Assembly (NCBI GenBank): GCA_944739405.2
Contig: OX123182.2
Span: forward strand, 22,145,326 to 22,209,325
Reading direction: 5' to 3'
Source of the DNA: Euclidia mi
Lineage: Eukaryota; Arthropoda; Insecta; Lepidoptera; Erebidae
Length of the DNA stretch: 64,000 bases
This document shows, piece by piece, positions 33,701-45,700 of the stretch. Each line of letters opens with the position of its first letter. Position 1 is the first letter of the stretch. Made by a program: the position numbers and the translations under genes. Below the pieces are notes generated by a model, which was given only the letters and a program-made list of their open reading frames with translations, had not been told where the DNA came from and searched no databases.

Positions 33701-36700
33701 CAATCCTTGGAGCCCGAGGTCCGCTTAATGGTCTAGCCAGATATGACAGAATATCAACTTTTCCACAGAGCGACTCTCGTCTGACCTCTGCAACTCAAAG
33801 GGATACCGATATTCCATAGTTTAGACCAGTATCAATTTATTTGAGGGTACTGACTCCCTGTAACGACTGTCAAAGATCTTCATGACAGGCGGGACCGACA
33901 GTTTAACGTGCTTTATTATTAATTAACAATTTAATACGCACTTAGCTTCGGAAAGTTGTGCGTGCCGTGTACTCGAACCGGATACCCTCTGCATAGCAGT
34001 CAGTTGGTATCTCCATTAGGCTATTGCTACCTTTTTATCAAGCATTCTCACTTACTGAACGAAACACAACAGTTTAGATACTGTCACTGTGCGTCGATAA
34101 TCTGTGAATGTATTAGGTTACAGTACTTCCCCGGTCAAAGCGGTCTATTTATCCTGAATATAATTTTCTTACTCCAGTAACTAGACTATTAGGCATTAAA
34201 AAAAGCTGGGGTGATAAAGGTGGTTCCTAACTGCTTTTGAAGAAAACATAGTTGAGCGCTACTAATATAATTATTTGTTTTTATTTTTGCAATTTTATCA
34301 TAATATTTATCTATCGCACAGGTTCAAAATGGCGGTCAATGCGAGCTTCTCTGAGTCCCGCGTTCTCTGGCGCACGCTGCCGTAGCATGGCGCCTCTTAT
34401 GGCGGACAGTGCTAATGCTGTTGTCAATTATCTCAAAGAGACTGTTCCATGCCAACGGACTATGGATGTTAATATAGTAAGTATTGAAATATAAACTCAA
34501 AATTAAACCCTCTACCAACACGTCTTGCCAGCGAAATCATTATCATCGCCCTAGCGTTATCCCGGTTGCATCCAAGACTGACACGCCTTGGAGCCCGAAG
34601 TTACTGGTCTAACCAGATATGACAGAATATCAACTTTTCCACAGAGCGACTGCCGTCTGACCTCCGTAACCCAAAGGGATAGCGATATTCCATGGTTTAG
34701 ACCAATATCAGTTTATTTGAGGGTACTGACTCCCCGTAACGACTGTCATATATCTTTATGACAGCCGGGACCGACAGTTTAACGTGCTCTCCGAGGCATG
34801 GGGCAAGTGATAATTAACCATTTAATACACACTTAACTTCGAAAAGTCATTGGTGTGCGCTGTGGATTCGAACCCGTTACCCTCTGCATGGCAGTCCCCT
34901 GGTATCTCAACTAGGCTATCGCTGCCTTGCCAACCAGATAGAGTTGGCCAAATCGTTGGAAGAAATAGCAATGTTTATCGACCCGCAATGCTATTGAGAC
35001 ATAAATTAGGAGAGCCCTGTATCCAGCAGTCGACTGTAGAATCTGAGTGATGATAACTACTTTTAAACTACCACGATTTGTACACATACTAATGGTTATG
35101 TAACGGGTCTAAATCGCGTTAACTAGAGGAAAGATGAAAATACCTTTCTATTTGCCCTGACGTTTCGGCATGGGTTACACCAGCCGTGGTCACGGGATGA
35201 CTGACTGATGTTGATTATGGCAGTTTTCTGGATTTCGCGCAGAAAAATGCGATAAAGGTTTTGTCTTCTGTAGCATTTGATTATACACATTCACCCACCT
35301 TCTTCATTTAAATGGATTTCTTTGGCATTGTTTGCATTGTTAAGGTAACACAGACATGTTTATGAGCCTAGGTGACAAGTTGCCATCAAACTACATCATC
35401 GCACCAAAGAGTAAAAATTCCAATTTCAATTCCAAAGAATTAAATTTCTGTTATATCTACAAACAATAATGAACTTCTTTCTCCTCAGATAACCATGTCA
35501 TACGTGAATGACGTCATAGCGTCATGCGCGTTTGGCTTCGCAGTCAACTCGCTCAAAGAGCCCGACAACGTGATATTCAGGTTAGGGAAGAAAGCTGTCA
35601 TACAGGACACCAACCAGGTCATGAAGTTCTTCGGTTACGAGAACATGAAGAGTATTATGAAGGTATGACATATTTTACTGTTGTGGATCATAAGACTCAT
35701 CATCATCATCGTTATTCCAAGACTTTTTACTTTTCTTTCCTTCCTTTCATCACATTCTACTTATGCACCTACTTAGCTTGGCATACGCCAAGTCCCTGAT
35801 CTGATGATAAATCTTTTTTCCTTTCAATCCATATTTTAACCATTTCATAATCATCATCGAACCACCATTCCTACAGCATCCAAGACTTGGAGCCTCATTT
35901 GACCAGAACAAATTACCCTTATCCGTAGCCATCTATTAAGTATATTTTTAAATGTCACTTATTTTCATACTTTCCCGAAAACGCTTGGGTTACCAAAGAT
36001 AAGAGGCATCCAAAAATCGTAGTTACTTTTCTACTTAAATAATAACAATACATTTCTGTATTCAGTTCCTGCAAGTAAAGATCATCCCAACAGAAGACGC
36101 GGAGCAGTTCTCTCAGCTGTTCAAGTCTGCGCTGAAGGCGAGACGAGAGAAACTAGTCCAGCCCAGACCTGACTTCATTCAGATCTTGGTAGATGCTGCA
36201 CAGGGTAAGATAGCATAAAGACTATTGCATGCACTCTTACCTTCTCGTTCGAATTTACCTCCTAGAAAAGAAGTTACCGGGTACCTTAGGATACCCTATT
36301 AATTTTTATTTTGTAACATGTGGGTTTATGTACCAACAGCCAAACCGAAAACAGAAGGTGAGACCGGACACAACGACCCGAAGATTGAAGAAAGTAAGTT
36401 TACTTTTTCTTTATTATTTTCTTTCGATTTCTCCATTTTCAGGGTTTCATAAACTTGAAGGAAATTATGCAAAGAAGCTATATATTGGAATTTGGCGTGC
36501 TAGGCCTGGCCTGGGGTAGGTAAAGCAGGGGAGGGGTAATTTAGCCCCACACAAAAAAATTCAAATATCTATCTCTAGAAGCCAAATAAAAATATTGTTA
36601 ACTGGCGTTAGTCTACAAAGAAATCACGTGGCCTGCTAAAAGGGCAACTCTCAAAACATTGAATAAAAACCAAAAAATCTACCCAAAGTAAAGGCTGGGT

Positions 36701-39700
36701 AAATTAATGTTGAATCTACTTACTGTTGTTTCCAAGGCACGCCTTGAACATGGTGACTTTGATTGAAGAGAAAACCAAATTTAGTTATGACGCGCCCGTG
36801 ACGTACCAGTCGTATGGCGGGATTATGCCACACAATCTTATGGCGGATTTACTCCAAATCCGCCATAAGATCAGATAAGAGAGAATCAGTTATTTCTGAT
36901 GTGCATTGTAATTTTAAACGGGTTTATGTGAGTGGAGTGTTATATCGGCAAGAGCACATTCTCAACAAAAATTTGTAAGTTGTTGGAATATTTACATTAT
37001 TATCTAATTTTGCTTTGTTTTTTTTTGTGTAAGGTCATTAGGGTAACTTCAATCGATAATTCGATCTTCTTCTTTCTTCTGACTTCACTCTCACCTCTCA
37101 CTGTACTAACTGTTTACCTCCAGAGGATTTATAGACTCATGTCGCCTTATGTCTTATCGCAAAAAATATCTTCATCATCATCAGTATTTTAGCACTGTCC
37201 TGGTTACGATCCACACCTTCACCTTGCAGCCCAGTATTCGCAATACCCTTTTGCCATCTCCTTATTATCATCGTCCCAGCATTATCCTGGTTGCATTTTG
37301 ATGTCGACTTTCGTTTTGGCTCCATGAGTCCTTTTTTCTAGTCTAACCAGTTACGACAAAATATTAGCTTAAATTTTCTTTGCAAAAATTTCATTATACA
37401 AAAATATCACGTTAATAGTCGATTTCGCGACACTAGGCATAATTATATTGAGACCTTAATAGATCACTAACATTTTGAAAATTAACCAAGTAAACGACTC
37501 AGTAACCGTTTACATCCCTTGTGTAGAAGATTAATTTCGTCCGCTCCCCCAACATCAGTAAATTGCCACTTAACGTTAATCGCGCCAGAACAATGTCAGT
37601 CTTCAGACGTATGGTTTTCACACAAGAATTAAGTACTTATATAATTACCTACCTTTAGTTAAGTAAATTACGATAAAATTTAACAAGTGAAAAGTAAATA
37701 TTCGCAAAAGACTTTTTTTGGTAAAATTGCTGCATACCTTTGCATACCTTTATTATACATTATCATGAGGGTAGTTTATAATAGTCAAAGGTGCATCCAT
37801 ACCTGATCAGCGTAAGATCCGCCGACCTAACCTGGAACGAGTATCCAAACTTAACAATGTGACATGATATGTAACAATTGAATTGCAAATAATGACCAAA
37901 TAAAAGGAGGAGAACCAGGTCTTTTTTGCTGAAAGATAAACAGATAGGTTTGCCATTCACCATATTATGCAAGATCTTATATCACTATGCTACACCACGC
38001 ATCATAGTGGATTCGCGTGATCCTGCCACTAACAGTGTCCTTAGTTCGTAACTCCTCCTCCCGTCCTTTCGGCACATACTGCCTTCAATAGGTTCCAAAC
38101 TCAACTACAAGTTGAACTTGACTTTGTGTGCCTAGAGGAGAGAGCCTAAAGTTTAGCACTGCAAAACCAAAAAGAGAATACCTTACATTGAGTCTATTTC
38201 TTATCATCTTTAAGAGTCTGACTGCGCTCTAAGGCGTGACGCGTAAATAAATTTTATATTATTGTTTCGCGCGGCGCGAGCCGACGCTTACATTTTTTAT
38301 TGCCATGAGTGATAAACTTGTGGTGAACGAGCTGCTGGCGTTCCTGCAGTAGAAGCTGGATGTCGTGGACGAAGTGTTGGCTATCCGGATCTGTGCAACG
38401 AACTTCAGCGAGGAGGACATTGCGGCTGCCAAGCTGCTTGTATACAGGTCGCTAAACAAATTTGACCAAATGATGTCCCGCAGGCGTGACGGGACAAAGA
38501 AAAGCCTACAAGACTTCATCACGCTGCTCAAAAAGACCGATCCTGACAACGTGCCGACGTTTGTGGCGAGGGACTTAAACTAGTTACCTCCTGTCACTTT
38601 CGACCACGTCGATGTTACAAGCCTTTTGAAGGACGTAGTTTTTCTTAAAGCAAGTTTAGCGGATGTACACAAGAAGTTGGAGACATCTCAAGATACCGTC
38701 ACACTCTTGCGCACGGAGTTAGACGACTTACGTAAAGTTGTGGATTTAAGTGGGTCATCGGTTCGTAGTAACATCAACACGCGCCGAGGTGCATGCGTCA
38801 ATACATCGGTTGCAAGCGTCGCGTTAGCAGTTCTGTCGCCGCGTAATATTGTGACTGCTGAGTGTGCTACACAAGCGCCCCGCAGCCCTGCCCCCGTCCC
38901 CGTGACTCCTCCGTATATCGCCGCGCGACCTAAATCAATAAAGGCTAAGCAGGAAACTGCGAGCACCCATGTAGTTACCGCAGTATAAAGATATACAGTA
39001 GTTTGACGCCTTTGGTCTCGTAGAAAAAGCCGACAACGTCTAGACAAGGGTAAGTAGGCTAGGGCTGCCACATGTAAACAATACCTACTTATTCAAACAC
39101 CGTCTATTTACTTTAGAAAAATATTACAATTGCTACGCTACATGAATAATATAGTGTTAATCACTTATCTATACATATAAATAAAATTGGAGTGTCTGTT
39201 TGTAATATTAAAATAACCGCTTTTTACTAAATGCATATGGATGTATACACGGTACATACACCGAAATGACATTTTTTCAATTTTGTCTGTCTGTCTGTTT
39301 GTTCTCCCTAATCTCTGGAACGGCTGGACCTATTTTGACGTAACCCTCACTGGCCTGATGTACCAAGGAGTAACTTAGGCTAAAAATTAACCAGGTACGC
39401 GAAGAACCAGGACGCGGGTGAAACCGTCGGAAACAGCTAGTTTATTATATTACAATAAATAATTATTATAAAAAACGTTGGATTTTTCGTGCGGTGACAG
39501 ATTTGCATACAAAGTGTCAGTCAGCACCTATTTCATCCCGCAGGTGTCGTGGGAGGCGGTTAAGAATATAAAGCATTTTTCGTACAAACCAAGTTAAAAT
39601 AAAGCGATTGACATAGCGGTGGTTTAATGGATGGGTAACCTTGGGATCAGCTTGCAGAGCCTATGTTATCGATATGAAGTATTTTGCAGATTTTTTTCGT

Positions 39701-42700
39701 GCAAAGTACGTTAAAGTAAAGCAATAGACATCACGGTCATTTTATGGATGGGTGATAGGGCTATGAGGTTACGGAGAACATGTGTGGGGCTTATAAAAGG
39801 GGGCCAAAAATATGGTTATTTTTGAGCTAGGATGCGCCGTTGCCAAGATACATAATAATATGTGATAGGTACATAGCTAATGCGAAGGCACTAGGTACTT
39901 ATTGAATGAAATTAAAATCACACCAGAATGGAATATTACCTTACAACGCAAATTTTCTTACATCTGCCATGTTGTTTACGTACAATAATTGCTACTTTAT
40001 TCTGTGATTTGGCCAGACATGAGATATTGTAAAAAGTTAGTAGATTAGTGGGAATGTGCACATTATTTTAAGTGGTTATAGGTACATACATTTCAAAATA
40101 ATATAAATAATTATAATTAATGAAATTTTATTTTTTGGTATAAATAAATTGATGAAATCGCAGATTTTTTAAATCCTTAGTTATATAAAACTTTAAACAG
40201 CATAAAGAATTTCAATGTCTCACAGCACAAGTCGTATGCACCATCTTAATTAATATTCATAATCAAATAAATAAGTAACGAACATAAAAACAAGCACGTG
40301 CCAGCCCCCAAAAACATGTACCTAGTTAGGAACTAAGGCGATATACGTAACTAGGTACCGCTCTTCCCGCGTCTCACCTCTTGGCCCCCGCACGATTGAC
40401 CCATCTAGACGCGTTCGTCGAACGACTGTATGGATTATTTAACTGTGTAGTTACGAAGTCCAAGCCGGAAAAGGCGACAAAACAGACTGACGTAGCAGAT
40501 TATGGTTTTGGGCCGGTGCAGAGGAGGAAGCGTCCGTCGTCAGAAAACCGTCAAGAACTGCCGGCGGCACGGCTCCTGTGAAGCCTGGTGCAACCCTGCG
40601 CGCTACCGCGCCGAACACACCCGTGTACATCTCTCGCCTGCACTACACCACTAAAGCGGAGAACATCGCGGAGTACGTGCGCCAAAAGTCGAAGTTCATG
40701 CCGAGAGTACTGCTGCTGGAGTCGCGACGCAACGAATGCTGACGTGCTTTCTGCCTGTTGTTATGAAGGAGGACTTTTGGCCGAAAAGTGTGGTGTTCTG
40801 TTGCTTCCGCGGACAAATGCCACAAGAACGCACAACAATATCGTGGCCGTAAGTGAAGCAATATTAACATAGTATATAAGCATATTTACTAACAAAAATT
40901 GTGTATTGTATGTATCTTAGTATGCAAGGTATGTATCTTAATAAAAAATATGTATGTAAACCCATTGTCTAGTACCAATAGCACAAGCTCTGCTTAGTTT
41001 GGGACTAGATGGTGATGCGTGTATAATATATGTATTGTGTATGTACTTATTTTAATAAATTGAATTTTAATCTAACCTAATCTAATACAAAAAAAACATA
41101 AAACAAATCTAAAAGTGAAAATATTTACAAGGTTTAGGCGTCGTAAAATGCCTCCGCATCAATGTCATCGGGTAACGTGCCCAGAAGGCTGGCAGCATTG
41201 CCACGCTGGATGGCAATGCTGATTCTTTGAGCAAAGAATAAACCAGCCTTCTGGTCACGTGAGACGTCGATTAATCGTTTAGAAATTGCCCGGAATAGAG
41301 AACGAGTGCTCGGACCCCATGAGCCTAGCGTTTCCACCCCAAACGGCTCAAACACGTAATTACTCACTAAATTACAGTATTTGCGCCGTTTGAGGGTTTC
41401 CGCAGTTGCAGCAGCAGCGCCGGCATGGCCTCCCGTGCTTGGAACATGTGATGGCGCGAGGGTGTCTACGCAGGTTGCGTCCCACCCCAAAGGCCTACCC
41501 ATTTTCCAAGGCAACAATGACATACCATCAGGTCTCTTACCGTCGTCACGTACCAAACCATTTGGTTCAAGTACAGCTGGTACGCCAGACGCGACAAGAG
41601 CACGACGGATTATGTCATTTAGATGGGCATGACGAGGAAAATTATGTTTTATTATTATGTTCCAAATTAAGTTATTTACCTAATAAATAAAATAAAATAT
41701 ATAATTGAATTGAATCTGTGATTGAGTCCAACTACTTCATAGTCCTCATAAGCGAAATGTGACTTCGCTAACCATGTGAACACATTCTGACAAGGTCCGT
41801 ATTTACAGAATTCTCGGACGACATTCTAGTCGCCCAGGCTGTGCTATTTTACATCGCTGGGTACGACACGACAGCTAACCTCATCTACTACTTCCTATAC
41901 GAAATGGCTGTCAACCCTCGGGTTCAAGACAAGCTGTATGAAGAGCTAGCTAACCTGCCAGCTGATAAAGAGATCAATGATTTGTATGAAGCTGTGACGG
42001 AGTTGGAGTACCTGGATATGTGTGTGAATGGTAAGTAGTATTATAAAGTTTTTGATTGTCAAACCCTTTAACAATTCGATGGTCATTGAAGTCTTTTAAT
42101 TAGATACATCTTATAAAACGCCGTGTACAGAATCGCTAAAAGGCGCAAGTGCAAAGTTCCGTAAAGATCACACTTCATTTAGCATGAATATTGTTCGACG
42201 AGACATCTAACCTGCTTTTCGAATAAATTTTAATTAAATATTTCTAGTAACCTTCGACATAGATCTTCTATAGATATCAGTTAAAAATAATGTCGATCAC
42301 GTCAGCTTTCAAACAAAAAAATACCGCATCACAATCGAAAATTAATTCGTTTAGGAGCTGTGATGTTACAGACATATACATCGACACGTCAAACAACATA
42401 ATATTACACTTCTCTCTTTGCGTCGCGTGGGAGCTAAAGAAATATGTGACCACTTTCAATTTTCTTTCTCTTTCCACTCATTACATTTTGACGGTACTTT
42501 ATAGTTCACTAACCCATTTGGTATGTTTAATACAGAAGTCCTGAGGTTATGGCCACTAGTGGGCTCAGCAGATCGCCGTTCAGTGGCCACATACGACTTC
42601 GGACCCACTTATCCTGGCAGCAAAGATCACCTCGTCTTGAGTATTTAAATCTGAACCTTTTAATCTTTAGGGTTCCGTAGGATTATAACGTTATGGCTCT

Positions 42701-45700
42701 AGAATTATCTATACACACATAAATAAAATTGGAGTGTCTGTTCGTAATATTAAATATACAAGGGATGGATCTATACAAGGTACATGTATCGAAATTATTT
42801 TTTTTACAATTTTTTACTGTCTGTCTGTCTGTCCGTCTGTCTGTCTGTTTGTTTTTGCTAATATCTGGAACGTCTGGAACGATGAGACGTTCACTGGCGG
42901 ATAGCTGATGTACCAAGGAGTAACTTAGGCTATAAATTAATCGGGTAAGCGAAGTAGTTCCCTCAGGACGCGCGTGAAACCGCGGGAAACAGCTAGTTTT
43001 TAATAAAGCTTAAATCAATCAAATCGCTTTAGTATAGTAAGATTACAAATATATTATTATAGATATCTAAAAGGCCCACCTTTTGATCTAAATATCGAAA
43101 TATTATAATATCTATTTGTGTGGTACACTTATCTATATTCGCACAATATAATAATATAATATAATCTTAATATATAGAATCCTTGCGTTACTGACTGACT
43201 GACAGACACGCTACAGCCGAAACAATTAGGCGCAGGAAGCTGAAATTTGGCATGTATGTTCCTTGGGGACCTATAGTACTAAGAAGGATTTCCCGAAATT
43301 CCCACGGGATCGGCCAAAACGGGTAAACTTAAAAATATGCAGACGTAGCTGCTGGCGTCCTCTAGTATAATATAATATTCCACCACATTCACACAAACAC
43401 CGTCTAGTCCCAAACTAAGCAGAGCTTGTACTATGGGTACTAGACAATGGATAAACATACACATTATATACTTTTTTTTTGTAAATACATACATACTATA
43501 CATAGAAACACCCAGACCAAGACAAACATCCATGTTCAAGCACACAAATGTTTGACTTGAGCGGGCCTTCGGCGTGGCGTGACCAATGTTCCCTAAGGTG
43601 AAGAAAGAAGGTGCTGTCCATTAGTTCGTCTATCTAAGTAGAACGGACTGCAAGTAGTTGTTAGTAAATCAGACATTTTATGTAAATGAGCACCTCTCGC
43701 CATCAAACGTATAAGTTTGGCGAATTTAGATTTATAGGATATTTTTCGTAATTTTGACAATAAAGAAAAGTAGTAAAAGAACCGTCGAAACCATTACAGT
43801 CAATGACCTATCTGGGGCTAAAACTGGCGCGCTGCACAAAAAAAGGAAAGGCATTGTAATTAAACTGCTCAACTCCAGAGTTGAGTAACTAAATTCAATG
43901 CCTTGCCCAGACAACGCAATCAAATTTCAAATTCAATCAATAAACCAATTTGCGCGTCACCAAACTTCCTTCCTCCACGAGGGACAAAATCTTAAACGGT
44001 TAATATCAATATATTCCTCGCAAAGGACATAGGGTGTTACTTTTGGGCTTAAGGCGCTGTTATACCTCAGAAGCCGTTAAACACCTAATTTTTCGTCGCG
44101 CATCTAGCCATAACGGTACATATTACAAACTAGCAAAAATTAGAGCTTTAAGTCAAAAGTCTGAACAAAAGACTTTTGAAAGAATTTTTCATGTACGTAA
44201 AATAGAATCACGGTAAAAAAAACACAAAATTGAGGCAGAAAATAATCTTTCGTCTCACTGTTTGCAATATTTTGATCGTAAGCTGTCTTTTTTTTTGATA
44301 ATATTGTAGGAAATGTAATGAACTAAAGAATTACCCTATTTATTTTCATATTATACGTGTATATTTTGTAAAATTAAATAAAATCTGCCAAACGTCTATG
44401 ATTTTGACGCTCGGTAGATCCCATCAATATCAAACGCTTCAGCAATTTAAACCTTATTAGCATAAGCGGTGTACTGAGTGTCAGTTGCTAGTTTACGCCC
44501 CGCCCAGACCTCATCATTCGGCTATGAGCCCTGTGTAGGTCATGTCGCTTGCGTCTCCGCTGCACGAAATTTTACGTAAACCTGTTTGTTATTATAATAC
44601 GCCGCTTTGAGTTAGTAATTTCATGTTTTATGTTATAGACTGAATACTTTGAATCAAATAGGCTTTTCATGTAACTATGGGTACATATAATTAGGACCTA
44701 AGTTTATACTCTTGTTGCGTTTAATGTGTTATTGTTTCTGTGCTTATAAATATATAATTAGATGAATAAAATATGGACAATTAGAGAAATGAAGTTTTAC
44801 GAAGGATTTGTACAAGAAAGCGTCGTAATAAAATAGAAATTCATCCATGGCCAAGTGATTATGAAATATGTAACATTTTTACACAAATTATTTTCATAAG
44901 AGTCTTTTATGACTAACTATGTTACTTATATATTATCGAATATATATATAATTATATAAATTATTCTCACAATACATAGCTGCCACAGTTTTCAATTTTT
45001 GAAAGAGTAATATTAATAATCATTTTATGTACCTATATTTCAAATTCATTAGCTTGTCAGAGCGCCTGGAGCGCTAAGATGCCGCCACGACGAACAATAA
45101 TGATGACAGCGCTAATATGGCGCTCTGCAATCCGCACACAAGCGGTAACGAATGTTGTATTATTGTGTTTTGAACATAAACCTTTTAAGGTACTTAGGTA
45201 CTTGACTTCAGTCATTCCTAACACGATCTGTTCAAGAGCTAGCCAAGAAATGCCAAACAATTTTTTTAACAAATTTGACTCAAATTCCGTAGTGATAAGC
45301 AAAAATTACAAGAGGGATAGCAGTGACTGGTTCGAATTGCGTAAGAATATGTTGATAGATTGAAATTTTTGTATAGTGGTAAAAAGAAGAGATAACAGCA
45401 GTAAAGCCAACTTAGTAAAAAATATTTTGTACAAATAAAATATTTGCAATGTAAAATCAGTTGCGCATGGAATCTAAAATGAACAACTGGCTTTGCAACA
45501 ACTGGCGAAGCAAGAAAATGTAACAATCGAGCCTTGTGGATTATTTGATTATTGGTGCCACGCCAGATGGGATTAATAGGTCCAAACACGATTGTGGAAA
45601 TTTAATGTTCTAAAGTTGCCTATAAGAATGGCCTGGAGAATAGTATAAGAGCAAATAAAAAAAAATGGAAACATAATAAAAAAGTAAACTGACTAGTCTA

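Noticed and set aside
43480..43545. Reading 'ETPRP' as the P450 K-helix
   Set aside because: It lies in a dispersed repeat and no P450 sequence follows.
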